This document shows, piece after piece, positions 1 to 8,407 of a stretch of DNA of 16,986 nucleotides. The DNA comes from Clostridia bacterium (GTDB taxonomy: Bacteria > Bacillota_A > Clostridia > Oscillospirales > CAG-272). The position numbers and the translations under genes were made by a program. How positions within the stretch are numbered: the stretch's first letter is position 1; every line of letters begins with the position of its first letter. The stretch spans positions 1-16,986 of the forward strand of contig JAFTRB010000141.1 of assembly GCA_017462445.1 (NCBI GenBank), written 5' to 3'. The notes beneath the pieces are model-generated. The model made no database searches, had not been told where the DNA came from, and saw only the letters and a list, made by a program, of their open reading frames with translations.

Positions 1-1014
1 CCCGTATCGCTTCAATACATCTCACAGATTCCCGGTATGCGCTCCATCGTTTCGGCGGTGTACGATGTCAAGCCCGGTGAGGTCTGGGGCGAGGAGAGCC
101 TTGCGAGAATGAAAAAGGCCTGCGAGGATAACGGTCTTGTCTTTGACGTTGTTGAGAGCATTCCCGTTCACGAGGATATCAAGCTTGGAAGAAACAATGT
201 CGATGAGCTTCTCGAGGTCTACTGCGAGAACATACGCAGATGCGCTAAGTACGGTGTAAAGTGCGTAACCTACAACTTTATGCCCGTCTTTGACTGGACC
301 AGAACCCAGCTTGACAAGGAGGCAAGGGACGGCTCCACCAGCCTTGTTATGTATTGGGATCAAATGAGGGGTCTGGACCCTCTGAAGGATGATATACATC
401 TCCCCGGCTGGGACTCCAGCTACACACAGGACGAGGTTCGCGAGCTTATCACCGCATATGGCAAAATCGGCGAGGAGGGCCTTTGGGCAAACCTGGAGAG
501 GTTCCTCAAGAAGGTCATTCCCGTTGCCGAGGAGTGCGGAGTGAGAATGGCTATACATCCCGATGATCCGCCATATCCCATTTTCGGTCTGCCAAGAATA
601 ATCACCTGCGAGAAAAACCTTGACAGATTCCTTGCAATTGTTGATAGCCCCGCAAACAGTCTCTGCCTCTGCACAGGCTCGCTGGGCTGTGCTGAAAGCA
701 ACGATGTTGTAAAGATGGTTGAAAAATACGCCGCTATGAACAGGATAGCCTTTATGCACATTCGCAATGTCAAGATTATGGAGGACGGCTCCTTCGAGGA
801 AAGAGCGCACCTTTCCTCCTGCGGCTCGCTTGATATATACGAGATCGTAAAGGCTTTGGTCAAGAATGGCTATGACGGATATGTTCGTCCCGACCACGGA
901 AGAATGATCTGGGGCGAGAGCGGCAAGCCCGGCTACGGTCTTTTCGACCGCGCTCTCGGCGCGACCTATATCAACGGTCTTTTTGAGGCTCTTGAAAAGG
1001 AATACAGTAAATAA
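1..1014 (+). CDS. uxuA: Mannonate dehydratase, 5'-truncated by the window edge
   Basis: Dehydrates D-mannonate to 2-keto-3-deoxy-D-gluconate in cytosolic hexuronate (glucuronate) breakdown. The frame is open from base 1 (it begins [13 protein letters not shown]), so the ATG at 37 is internal. By alignment from memory with known UxuA proteins, roughly a dozen N-terminal residues are missing. Diagnostic motifs are [41 protein letters not shown] and RPDHG. The His, Cys, His and Asp in the last four match the family's metal ligands. The 337 residues present fit the usual length of about 350. The TAA stop is followed at once by a second in-frame stop (TAG), then a terminator. The promoter and any upstream operon partners lie outside the window. 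Confident call. Confidence 0.96.
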   Translation, partial: PVSLQYISQIPGMRSIVSAVYDVKPGEVWGEESLARMKKACEDNGLVFDVVESIPVHEDIKLGRNNVDELLEVYCENIRRCAKYGVKCVTYNFMPVFDWTRTQLDKEARDGSTSLVMYWDQMRGLDPLKDDIHLPGWDSSYTQDEVRELITAYGKIGEEGLWANLERFLKKVIPVAEECGVRMAIHPDDPPYPIFGLPRIITCEKNLDRFLAIVDSPANSLCLCTGSLGCAESNDVVKMVEKYAAMNRIAFMHIRNVKIMEDGSFEERAHLSSCGSLDIYEIVKALVKNGYDGYVRPDHGRMIWGESGKPGYGLFDRALGATYINGLFEALEKEYSK

Positions 1015-1022
1015 TAGTTTAC
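1007..1022. repeat. 16-bp dyad GTAAA-N6-TTTAC over the uxuA stop codon
   Basis: The sequence is GTAAATAATAGTTTAC, with 5-bp inverted arms GTAAA/TTTAC around a 6-nt centre, and it contains the uxuA stop. Related elements lie at 6116-6131, 10633-10648 and 12610-12625, all at gene ends. Function is unknown; it could be an operator or an RNA-level 3'-end signal. Confidence 0.5.
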
Positions 1023-1026
1023 AAGT

Positions 1027-1062
1027 AAAACCCCTGTGGCAATTTTGTCACAGGGGTTTTTA
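1027..1062. terminator. Bidirectional rho-independent terminator between uxuA and the YcxB-like gene
   Basis: AAAACCCCTGTG (1027-1038) pairs with CACAGGGGTTTT (1049-1060) around a short loop. T-runs follow on both strands, so it can end uxuA transcripts and those of the five-gene minus-strand operon. Confidence 0.9.
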
Positions 1063-1087
1063 TCGTTTTATTTAACACGGGTACGGA

Positions 1088-1615
1088 TTATTTTATACTA
1101 AACTTAATTTTATCCTTGCCGAGAGTGCGAAGCAGAAACTCCTCGAAGGCTCTTTGGTCTATCTGGGAATATATCCCCTCTCTGTCCACAATATACGCCG
1201 TCAGGGCAGAGTTGTAAAAGCAGTAGGATTTCTTTGTTCTCAGCACTCTGGTAATGGTTGGGTAGGCAACGACACCGCTGGAGCTGGAGCCACGGCATAC
1301 CGAGGTAAATGACATATTCTCCTCGGTGAAGGTCATTGTCTCCTCCTGCATATAGAAGTAGCTGCTCTTAATGGAAAATCTGGGAAAAACAAATATCAGA
1401 AGCAGATAAAATACAACAAGCAGGATAGCCCCCACAAAGCAGACATAATCGACAGTCTCCAAGGTACCCATATACATATTGGTAAAGAAGGCGAAGGAGG
1501 CGAAAAACAAAACTATCCCCATAAGAACCCAAAAGAACTTGCGTGTCAGATTGTGATAGATCTGAAAGTCAAGTATACGGTCATAATCGTGAACTGTGGT
1601 TACTGAAATATTCAT
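1088..1615 (-). CDS. YcxB-like small membrane protein
   Basis: This 175-residue protein has two hydrophobic segments, at about residues 28-46 and 56-79. A soluble C-terminal part follows (about 85-175), patterned like the YcxB-like domain: a beta-rich stretch, an aromatic TKKSYCFYNS segment and a final amphipathic helix (RAFEEFLLRTL). No enzymatic motif is visible and the role of the family is unknown. I chose the ATG at 1615 because AGGAG precedes it at proper spacing. A longer reading from 1705 would run back into the DUF362 gene and add a basic, low-complexity N-terminus. It sits 13 nt after the DUF362 stop, so it is very likely the last gene of the rhamnosidase operon. Family assignment is by pattern and moderately sure. 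Confidence 0.75.
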   Translation of the reverse strand: MNISVTTVHDYDRILDFQIYHNLTRKFFWVLMGIVLFFASFAFFTNMYMGTLETVDYVCFVGAILLVVFYLLLIFVFPRFSIKSSYFYMQEETMTFTEENMSFTSVCRGSSSSGVVAYPTITRVLRTKKSYCFYNSALTAYIVDREGIYSQIDQRAFEEFLLRTLGKDKIKFSIK

Positions 1616-1628
1616 ATTTATAATTCTC

Positions 1629-2846
1629 CTATTCTTTATCCCTGTCCGCCTCGCGCGGCTTTTTCTTTTCCCTGTGGAAAAGCTTGGCAATAAGCGTTCT
1701 GTCAACCTTTATTGCGCTCTTGGGACAGAACTCCTGACAGCAGAAGCAGCGAATGCATTTCGATCTGTCAATTTTTGCCTTTCCTTTGTCTATTACGATT
1801 GCACCCGCGGGGCAAATATTACGGCACACACCGCAGCCCACGCACACCTTTGGCTTAACCACGGGCTTGGTGCGCAGAATTGCACCGGCAAGCTTGCCAA
1901 AGAGTCGCTTGAATGGGTTTCTTCCATCGCCCGAGAACTGGAGCGAATGAGGGGCTACCACGCGCTCAAAATCGGTCAGGATAAAGGCGGTATGGTCGGA
2001 AAATGTGGGAACGGATGCGACTTTTTCGTACACCAGCCCTCTTTCCCTCGCGGCAACAAGCGTTGGTATCTCCTCGGGCGAGAAGCCCAGAATTGCCGCG
2101 GCAATCATATCAAGATTGTGGGGGGAGTGGGATGCAAGAAGGCAGCCAATCCTCTTCGGCGTGCCGGCAGTTGGACCGTTGCCCTCCATACCTATGACGG
2201 CATCGCATATCGAGAGAGTCGGCTTGAAGTATTCGTTCAGGTCAACGATCATATTTGCGAAATCCGAGTGATTTGGAAAACGGTAGTGGTATTCGGGCTT
2301 TATTATACCGGGAATTGTGCCAAACATATTTTTCGCAGCTGCCGACATATTCATCATTCCGTGGCTCTTGAGCTTGCAAAAATTAATGATATAATCCGCC
2401 TTATCAAGATACGCGGTATATGTGAAGGTCTTTAATACCCTTGCCTCCTCAAACGCGGCAACCGCCTCGCCATAGTCATCATTCAGCCTTGCGCCGTGGG
2501 AGGTAAGCGAGGTCATTCCGGATACACGGTAGACTCTACCGACAAAGGCGGCATTATATAATCCGCCCGGGCTGTCACCGATGATAACATTCGCTCCGCG
2601 CTCCTTCAGCATATCGCACAGGGCGGCGAGAAGAACAGGATGAGTGGTAGCGGACTCCTCCGGCTTCATAGCACTGACAAGATTCGCCTTTATTATAACA
2701 GTCCTGCCCGCCTCTATAAAGTCAAGTCCGCCAAGCGGCTCAAGAAGGCTCTCCAATGCTACCCTGGCGCTTCCCTCATCATATTCGGCAAGAGGAGCTA
2801 TGGATACCGGATCTGTCGGCAGGTAGAAGTTTGAACTAAATTCCAT
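1629..2846 (-). CDS. DUF362 protein with C-terminal 2x[4Fe-4S] ferredoxin domain
   Basis: This 405-residue soluble protein is a putative iron-sulfur electron carrier or reductase subunit. A DUF362 domain spans about residues 15-300, with VIIKANLVS, GDSPGG, NFCKLKSHG and AAKNMFGTIPG motifs. A bacterial ferredoxin domain follows at about 333-380. Its clusters are bound by C335, C338, C341, C345 (CxxCxxCxxxCP) and C364, C367, C370, C374, and the tail is basic. Members of the family are widespread in anaerobes but their substrate is unknown. The start is supported by an AGGTG ribosome site just upstream. It lies 58 nt after the aldo/keto reductase and 13 nt before the YcxB-like gene, so it is probably co-transcribed. 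Weak promoter sequence in the 58-nt gap could give it extra transcription. Confidence 0.9.
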   Translation of the reverse strand: MEFSSNFYLPTDPVSIAPLAEYDEGSARVALESLLEPLGGLDFIEAGRTVIIKANLVSAMKPEESATTHPVLLAALCDMLKERGANVIIGDSPGGLYNAAFVGRVYRVSGMTSLTSHGARLNDDYGEAVAAFEEARVLKTFTYTAYLDKADYIINFCKLKSHGMMNMSAAAKNMFGTIPGIIKPEYHYRFPNHSDFANMIVDLNEYFKPTLSICDAVIGMEGNGPTAGTPKRIGCLLASHSPHNLDMIAAAILGFSPEEIPTLVAARERGLVYEKVASVPTFSDHTAFILTDFERVVAPHSLQFSGDGRNPFKRLFGKLAGAILRTKPVVKPKVCVGCGVCRNICPAGAIVIDKGKAKIDRSKCIRCFCCQEFCPKSAIKVDRTLIAKLFHREKKKPREADRDKE

Positions 2847-2883
2847 ATGTACACCTGATATGTAAAGTATTGTTTGCTTTGAT

Positions 2884-2908
2884 ATTATAATACCGAGGGG
2901 CGTGTCAA
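2884..2908 (-). promoter_or_regulatory. Possible internal promoter for the DUF362 gene
   Basis: The minus strand has a consensus TATAAT at 2889-2884 and a consensus TTGACA at 2908-2903 overlapping the stop of the upstream gene. The spacing is only 13 nt, well under the optimal 17, so these two hexamers may not work together. The TATAAT would need a poor -35. Confidence 0.3.
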
Positions 2909-4101
2909 TTCTTTGCGCTCTTCAGCCTCTCCTCGGCAAGCTCTCTTTCACGGCATATATCCGCCCATTTGGGAACGTCATCCGCCCTTCTTGAAAGCTC
3001 CTTGAGAAGAGCGGGAATATCCATATGCTGGGGGCAGATTGCGGTGCAAGCTCCGCAGCCTATGCAGGCAGAGGGCTTTTTGTCCTCCGGGAGGAACTCT
3101 ATCCTCCTTGCGATATTTATTGCTGCGGTACATCTGATCTCATTGAGCGTTGCCATAAGCATAGGTATATCCAGCCCCATAGGGCAGCCGTCTATACAAT
3201 ATCGGCAGGCTGTACAGGGCACGGCCTCGACAAGCGAATTTGCTATATCAGCAAGCACTTGCCTCTCCTCCTCGTTTAACGGCTCGTAGCTATCAAAGGT
3301 GGCGAGATTATCCTCCATCTGCTCCATATTCGACATTCCGGAGAGAATAACCTTTACATTCGGAACATCCATCAGGAAGCGGAAGCCAAAGGAGGCGACG
3401 CTTCGCCCTGGCGCAAGAGACTCCAGCCGAGCTTTGAATTCATCGGTCGTAGAGGCAAGCTTTCCGCCGCGGACAGGCTCCATTACCCAGACAGGAATGT
3501 TGTAGCTATCTAAGAGGGCGCATTTCTGCTTTGCCCCCTGCAGCGTCCAGTCAAGATAATTAAGCTGGATCTGGCAAAACTCCATTACCTCGCCGTACTC
3601 CCTAAGGAAGCTCTCCAGGCAGGGGAGCATTGCGTGGGTGGAGAAGCCGAGGTGCTTAATTCTGCCCCTCCTCTTTTGCTCGAGGAAGTAGTCGATTATC
3701 CCCCAGCGAGGAGAGGTATATGTTTCAACCGATTTCTCGTTTACATCGTGGAGAAGATAGAAGTCGAAGTAATCAACGCCGCACTTCTTGAGCTGGTTTT
3801 CAAATACCTCTTCGGGATTATAGCTTGCGCGAAGCTGATGTCCCGGGTATTTATCGGCAAGATAGTAGCTCTCGCGAGGGTATTTGGCAAGAAGCTTTCC
3901 AAGCACAATTTCGCTGTTGCCCCCGTGATAGGGGTATGCCGTGTCAAAATAATTAGCCCCTTTTGACATTGCAAGGTCTATCATACGCTCGGTCTCAGCC
4001 TCGTCTATGACTGACGCCCCGTCTAGCTCCTTGGTTGGCAGGCGCATTGCGCCAAAGCCGAGAAGAGGCATTCTTTTTCCTTGAAAATCTCTGAAAATCA
4101 T
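2905..4101 (-). CDS. Aldo/keto reductase with C-terminal [4Fe-4S] motifs
   Basis: A 398-residue cytosolic oxidoreductase. Residues 1-275 form the aldo/keto reductase barrel (FGAMRLP; the catalytic-tetrad positions appear as D53, Y58, K84 and H118). Residues 290-370 carry two ferredoxin-like cysteine motifs, C296/C299/C302/C306 and C346/C349/C352/C356, each followed by a DIP sequence. This architecture is common in Clostridia, but the natural substrate is not known. It starts 9 nt after the upstream rhamnosidase stop and has a strong AAGGAGG site inside that gap, so translation is tightly linked. Given the operon, a sugar-derived aldehyde such as lactaldehyde from rhamnose breakdown is a possible substrate. 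That is inference, since rhaB and rhaD homologues are not in the window. Confidence 0.93.
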   Translation of the reverse strand: MIFRDFQGKRMPLLGFGAMRLPTKELDGASVIDEAETERMIDLAMSKGANYFDTAYPYHGGNSEIVLGKLLAKYPRESYYLADKYPGHQLRASYNPEEVFENQLKKCGVDYFDFYLLHDVNEKSVETYTSPRWGIIDYFLEQKRRGRIKHLGFSTHAMLPCLESFLREYGEVMEFCQIQLNYLDWTLQGAKQKCALLDSYNIPVWVMEPVRGGKLASTTDEFKARLESLAPGRSVASFGFRFLMDVPNVKVILSGMSNMEQMEDNLATFDSYEPLNEEERQVLADIANSLVEAVPCTACRYCIDGCPMGLDIPMLMATLNEIRCTAAINIARRIEFLPEDKKPSACIGCGACTAICPQHMDIPALLKELSRRADDVPKWADICRERELAEERLKSAKN

Positions 4102-4110
4102 ATAACCTCC

Positions 4111-6135
4111 TTACCATTTGAAGAGGGCGTCAAGGTCAACCCCCTCTGCAAGGAACACCGCCACATCCGACATCGTCATATGGAAAAGCGAGGTGTTCCA
4201 TTTACACTCCTTACCCCAGCCCTCAAAGCTGGTGGTGCTGTCCTCGCGGAGTATGCGTAGCCAAGCGCCCTCGTCAAGAAGCTGACGAAGAATTAGATCC
4301 TCTCTTCGTCCGCGAACAAGACCTATCATCATCGGGAAGGATGTAAACATACTGACCGCATTGATTCCCCTCTCCTCTATCCATCTCTCCATCTCGGGAT
4401 AGAAGGAGTCATCCTCGGCAAGACGGAAGGCATATGCAAAGATGTTGCCGACAATGCTGATATGCTCGGTTCCTATCGCATCCCGGAACAGGTGCTTTTC
4501 GGGAACATAAAAGGCGCGGTTGAAGGAGGCGCGAAGTGGGCCTTCATCACGGTAGGCAGGGAGATGAAGCTCCTCGGCTATCCTGTTAAGCGTATGTATT
4601 GCCTCGATGTAATAGGCGCAGATGGCGATGTGAACTGCCGTGCAGTTATTCGCCTGGGAGATGTCAACATCGTATCCGTCGCGATAGTTGGCAGGCCACT
4701 CGACAACAGCCCATTTATCCATCTCGCCGATAAGTCCGTCCTTCCTCTCATAGTCCTTGCGATACACCTCAAGAAGATTTTTCGCCTTGACATAATTCTC
4801 GGCAAGATATGCCTTATCTCCAAAGAGGCGGTAATGCCACAGAATGAAGAACACAAGCATCAGGGGATACTCTGCAATCTCCTGCATGAAGGAGCAGTCA
4901 AGACAGGTCATCATGCTACCCGTAATGAAGGTAGAGCGGAAGCCGTCATCTATAAGCTTTCTTGCTATGCTGTCATCTCCCGTCAGAATGGCGTGAGCCA
5001 AGGCGGTGTAGCAGCCATCTCCGACATAAAAGCCCTTCTCCCTCTCCATGCAATCCATAATCGTTTCCTGGACTCCGTAGCGCTGGGAGTTGGTGGCGAG
5101 ATGCCATATAGCCCTGAGCCTCTCATCCGAACGGTACTCGGGGCGAAGCTCTCTTGCCTGTGTGTAGGGATAGTGCCTGGCAAGCAGGTAGGCATCCTGA
5201 ATTTCGACCCCCTCGGGCATCTCAACCGTTGCGTATCTGAAGGACTTGTAATCAAACTGGTCAAGCCGATCGTTATCGCTTCCCGAGAGAATCCATTCCT
5301 CAAGATAATCGCAGTTAGCGCGAAGCTTATATCTTATGCTGCCGTCATCGTTAAGCTCCTGGGCGCATTTTATCGTCAGAGTATCACCCTTCTTTCCTTG
5401 CGCAGCCAGGCACAGATAGCCAACATAAATAGCGCCGAAGTCCAAAAACAGCACACCGTTTTCCATTTTTGAGGACACCGGGCGGATTTCCTCGGTCACA
5501 ACAGGCTTGCTCGCCTGGGGCACAAGGGCGTGGTCTGCGGTGAGCGAAGGCTTGGCATTTTCCCATCTTGTGTCATCAAAGAACAGACGGGAAAAATCGT
5601 CCTCGGGCGAATTACTGTCATACCTCTCCATAAACTGAGTGTCATAGCCGACTCTGCCCATTATGGAATATCCGGAGTGGCGGCGCGTAAGCGTTCTCTC
5701 CGAGGAGGCAAGCAGGAGGGTATCCCCAGCCATAATATCAAAAATCAGTCCGTGGCGAAAATCACCGCTCTGCCAGACTCGGTTAATCAAGCCCTGATAG
5801 AGGGTATGAACGGCAATAAGGTTTTCGCCCTCCATAAGATATGGGGTAATGTCTATTTCGTTGTAGTTGTAATATATGTGATAGGAGGGAGCAGGTCCCA
5901 TTGCCACAAAGGAGCCGTTTATGTACAGCTTATAATAATCATCGGCGGATATAAAGATCGTTACCCTTCCCTGCTTTTTTTCATAATTAAATATGTCACG
6001 GAAGAGTATGTGCGCATTAAGATGCTCTTCTGCAAGCTCTGTCTTATCCTTCTGTCGGTGAAAGACATTTCTCGGCTCAAGGTTATAAAATTCCGAGTCG
6101 GTTATCCATTTTCCTGTAAACAAATGTTTACCCAT
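4111..6135 (-). CDS. GH78-type alpha-L-rhamnosidase (downstream paralogue)
   Basis: A 674-residue glycoside hydrolase predicted to release terminal alpha-L-rhamnose. The N-terminal beta-sandwich (about 5-200) has the substrate-binding pattern of rhamnosidase N-domains (ISADDYYKLYING, NLIAVHTLYQG). The (alpha/alpha)6 barrel starts near 325. The acidic set D361-x4-E366-x6-D373 matches the spacing of D567, E572 and D579 of Bacillus RhaB (recalled), and E638 in TTSFEGWGK fits the C-terminal base. The motif reads DCMEREKGF rather than the usual DCPxRE, so specificity may have drifted. There is no signal peptide, so it acts on imported oligosaccharides or glycosides. The ATG overlaps the end of the upstream rhamnosidase gene by 8 nt and follows AGGAG, which implies translational coupling. 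Exact substrate is unproven. Confidence 0.88.
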   Translation of the reverse strand: MGKHLFTGKWITDSEFYNLEPRNVFHRQKDKTELAEEHLNAHILFRDIFNYEKKQGRVTIFISADDYYKLYINGSFVAMGPAPSYHIYYNYNEIDITPYLMEGENLIAVHTLYQGLINRVWQSGDFRHGLIFDIMAGDTLLLASSERTLTRRHSGYSIMGRVGYDTQFMERYDSNSPEDDFSRLFFDDTRWENAKPSLTADHALVPQASKPVVTEEIRPVSSKMENGVLFLDFGAIYVGYLCLAAQGKKGDTLTIKCAQELNDDGSIRYKLRANCDYLEEWILSGSDNDRLDQFDYKSFRYATVEMPEGVEIQDAYLLARHYPYTQARELRPEYRSDERLRAIWHLATNSQRYGVQETIMDCMEREKGFYVGDGCYTALAHAILTGDDSIARKLIDDGFRSTFITGSMMTCLDCSFMQEIAEYPLMLVFFILWHYRLFGDKAYLAENYVKAKNLLEVYRKDYERKDGLIGEMDKWAVVEWPANYRDGYDVDISQANNCTAVHIAICAYYIEAIHTLNRIAEELHLPAYRDEGPLRASFNRAFYVPEKHLFRDAIGTEHISIVGNIFAYAFRLAEDDSFYPEMERWIEERGINAVSMFTSFPMMIGLVRGRREDLILRQLLDEGAWLRILREDSTTSFEGWGKECKWNTSLFHMTMSDVAVFLAEGVDLDALFKW
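6116..6131. repeat. 16-bp dyad GTAAA-N6-TTTAC at the junction of the two rhamnosidase genes
   Basis: The plus strand reads GTAAACAAATGTTTAC, with 7-bp perfect arms GTAAACA/TGTTTAC separated by AA. It contains the stop codon of the upstream gene (6130-6128) and lies within the first codons of the downstream one. Confidence 0.5.
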
Positions 6136-8155
6136 TGTTTTCTCCTAAATAAAGATGATAATAATACACGGGTATGGCGCTCCAGCCGTGGCAGAGGCTT
6201 CCCGCATTACCAAATGCCCTTTCTCCGTCCACTGTCTCCCACACGGTACCGTTGCCGCATTCGAGCATAGGAAGATAGTTCTCTTCGATATCGGCAAGGA
6301 TATAGTCGCGATATTTTTCCTTATCGACTTCAATCAAGGCATCGTACACGAAGCCCTGCATTGAAAGGGTTGCCGGAGGAAGCTTGTCGGTGACAAAGTC
6401 GGGATCTGAAAGCACATCGGGCGGCACCGAGTTGTCGGTCAGCTTGTCGGCAACGAGACGGCGCAGCTCTCCCTTGGGCGCGCCGGCGAGAATTGCCAGG
6501 GCATTACCAAGCTTGCAAGCAGGCTGCTCCTCGCGCCTGTTGCGGTACACGCCCCTCTGCTGCTCAAAGAAGTGGCTGTGAATGCGCTCTGCCAAGGCAT
6601 CCGCAAGAGCCAATGAGTCGGTACTGATTCCCAGCGCCTTCTCTATTACCGCTATACGGCGAAGCGCAATTGCCACAAGACTGTTAAGGACGATATCAGC
6701 GGGTTCTCCCTCGCCGAATACCTGGTGTGTCCGCTTACCCTCGCCGTTAAGACCGCATTGCCACTCATAGAAGTTCCACATTCCCTCGCCTGCTATCGGG
6801 CGAATAAGTCCGTCCTCGCCAATTTTACCTATGAAGGTGTCAAGCACGCTCCGAAGCTTCGGGTAAATCCTCGCCAAAAAATCTTTATCCCCACTGTATC
6901 GCAGATATTCCTCGCTCTCAATGATAAAATGAAGCGAGAAGGACGGGATTGCCAGCTCTTTCTTAATGGGATAGCAGATAGAAAGGAATCCGTCGGGGCG
7001 ATTATCGGCGGCAATCAGCTCCAGATTTGCCCTTGGGAACACGGTTTCACCAAAGGCGTAGTAGCCTGCAAGCATTTGGTTTCGGCTATCCATAGTGTAT
7101 AAGGCCTGTTCCCGCCAGGGGCAGTCCTCATAATGCTCGTGCATACAGCATCTCAGCGTGTAGACGCAGGCATCGTATATTTTCCTCTCTGCGGCGGTCA
7201 TATCAAAGTCGGGGGCAAGCTCTTCTACAGGATAATCCACGGAAATAAGCGATACCTCGGCATTTTCTATCTCCCCCTCGGGAATAAGCTCGATATATCG
7301 GCAGCCAAAGCGACGGAAGGGGTTCATATAACAGTTCTCACCCTTGGTTGGTATGTAAGTAAAGGCGAAATATCTGCCGCCTACATCGCGGCGAACCCGA
7401 CCGTCTGCTATATGCTCTCCAAAGGCAACCTCAACAGGCTTGCCGTCGGGAGAATTGAATTTCAGGGTTATAAAGCCGACATGCTCCCTACCGAGATCGT
7501 ATATTTTTCCGTTTGGAGAATGGGGCTTGATACCCTCGCCGCTGACCTCTCTGCCCAAGGCGGTCTCACCAAGCTCCGGCCTTCTGCAGGTACGGGGGCG
7601 AAGAGAGGCCTTGTAGCCTGTAAGAACAGAGGGGGCAAAGGGAGTGCGCTCGTCGGCTTCGCCAAGGCACCAGGCATCGGCGCCGTTAGCATCATAGACA
7701 AAGCTCAGTCCAAGCTGCCATGTTATATTCTTAACCCCGTGGTGGCGATAGGTGGGACTGTAACGTGAAGGTGTTGCCTCGCCCGACGAGCGAATATGCG
7801 CGCCCTCTGAGAAAAGAGAATAAATTACACCCGCCTTACCGGGATAGTAGGTAGAGGCGGAATCAATTCCGTAATACCAAACGCGCACGGCAAGCACATT
7901 TTTTCCCACTCTCGCCCATCTTGAAATATCTATCTCATCATAGACCTTGTCATAGGGGTAATCCGCATACTGACCGAAGGCAACCAGATATCCGTTCAGA
8001 TAAGCTGCATAGTTACTGTCAGCGCTGATATTCAGCAAAAGGCTGGGGGAGGAAAGCTGCAGCTCCTCGACAAACTCGGCATATTCGTCCGCCGCGGGGG
8101 AATATTCGCCGTTTCTCGCCGCCCATATCCATTCAGCTTTTTCAAAAGTATTCAT
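6128..8155 (-). CDS. GH78-type alpha-L-rhamnosidase (first gene of operon)
   Basis: A 675-residue glycoside hydrolase predicted to cleave alpha-L-rhamnosyl bonds. Residues 5-170 form the N-terminal beta-sandwich (AEWIW, ISADSNYAAYLNGYLVAFGQY). A second beta domain follows (YDLGREHVGFITL near 219), then the (alpha/alpha)6 barrel from about 315. Catalytic acids are D344 and E349 in DCPWREQ and D356 in YTMDSR, with E640 in TVWETVD as the likely base and H656 in SLCHGWS. It has no signal peptide, hence is cytosolic. I chose ATG 8155 over 8215 because GGAGG lies 6 nt upstream and a promoter occupies 8187-8215, so the longer frame would start inside the promoter. It is the first gene of the five-gene operon. 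Rhamnosidase activity is a family-level call; pectin-derived or plant-glycoside substrates are inferred. Confidence 0.9.
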   Translation of the reverse strand: MNTFEKAEWIWAARNGEYSPAADEYAEFVEELQLSSPSLLLNISADSNYAAYLNGYLVAFGQYADYPYDKVYDEIDISRWARVGKNVLAVRVWYYGIDSASTYYPGKAGVIYSLFSEGAHIRSSGEATPSRYSPTYRHHGVKNITWQLGLSFVYDANGADAWCLGEADERTPFAPSVLTGYKASLRPRTCRRPELGETALGREVSGEGIKPHSPNGKIYDLGREHVGFITLKFNSPDGKPVEVAFGEHIADGRVRRDVGGRYFAFTYIPTKGENCYMNPFRRFGCRYIELIPEGEIENAEVSLISVDYPVEELAPDFDMTAAERKIYDACVYTLRCCMHEHYEDCPWREQALYTMDSRNQMLAGYYAFGETVFPRANLELIAADNRPDGFLSICYPIKKELAIPSFSLHFIIESEEYLRYSGDKDFLARIYPKLRSVLDTFIGKIGEDGLIRPIAGEGMWNFYEWQCGLNGEGKRTHQVFGEGEPADIVLNSLVAIALRRIAVIEKALGISTDSLALADALAERIHSHFFEQQRGVYRNRREEQPACKLGNALAILAGAPKGELRRLVADKLTDNSVPPDVLSDPDFVTDKLPPATLSMQGFVYDALIEVDKEKYRDYILADIEENYLPMLECGNGTVWETVDGERAFGNAGSLCHGWSAIPVYYYHLYLGENNG

Positions 8156-8186
8156 AAAGCACCTCCGAGGTAAAAGCTTTTCTTTT

Positions 8187-8215
8187 ATTTTATCACACGC
8201 GCCCGATTTTTTCAA
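8187..8215 (-). promoter_or_regulatory. Sigma-A-type promoter of the rhamnosidase operon
   Basis: On the minus strand TTGAAA (8215-8210), a 17-nt spacer and TAAAAT (8192-8187) form a near-consensus promoter. The predicted start near 8180 gives a 5' leader of about 25 nt that holds the GGAGG site. Confidence 0.75.
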
Positions 8216-8222
8216 TTATATA

Positions 8223-8322
8223 TTTTTTACAGTAATATGGGCCGTTTTTTATATGAAATGCCGATTGGTTTACAGATATTTAACAAAGAGCAAAGATATT
8301 TCACCAATTTTTTACCGTAATA
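8223..8322. promoter_or_regulatory. Direct-repeat elements in the divergent rhamnosidase/Pi-transporter control region
   Basis: The 252-bp gap between divergent genes holds two repeat pairs. TTTTTTACMGTAATA occurs at 8223-8237 and 8308-8322 (one mismatch, 85 bp apart, about eight helical turns). AGATATTT occurs at 8274-8281 and 8294-8301 (20 bp apart, about two turns). The first copy lies just upstream of the operon's -35. They could be operator sites, but AT-richness makes chance matches possible. Confidence 0.35.
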
Positions 8323-8345
8323 GGATTTTTGATTTTACATTGCTT

Positions 8346-8354
8346 TGGTAAAAT
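8346..8354 (+). promoter_or_regulatory. Extended -10 promoter for the Na/Pi cotransporter
   Basis: TGG directly precedes TAAAAT (8349-8354), an extended -10 arrangement. No good -35 exists at 17 nt; a TTGATT at 8329-8334 is too close (14 nt). It would give a leader of about 45 nt. Confidence 0.4.
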
Positions 8355-8407
8355 GGTGTCATACGGCAAAATTTATTCTATCAATTCAGATACAGAAAGG
8401 AATAATC

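Noticed and set aside
22..897. 291-residue open frame on the minus strand opposite uxuA
   Set aside because: It mirrors a highly conserved uxuA frame, has no plausible ribosome site or family motif, and reflects codon bias of the real gene.
1596..2435. 279-residue plus-strand frame opposite the DUF362 gene
   Set aside because: It lies antisense to a gene with intact ferredoxin motifs, and its composition is cysteine/histidine scatter without a domain.
4462..5472. 336-residue plus-strand frame opposite the downstream rhamnosidase
   Set aside because: It is a shadow of the GH78 frame, with no ribosome site and no recognisable domain.
8156..8215. 20-codon N-terminal extension of the first rhamnosidase
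   Set aside because: It would begin inside the predicted promoter, while GGAGG at 8162-8166 fits ATG 8155.
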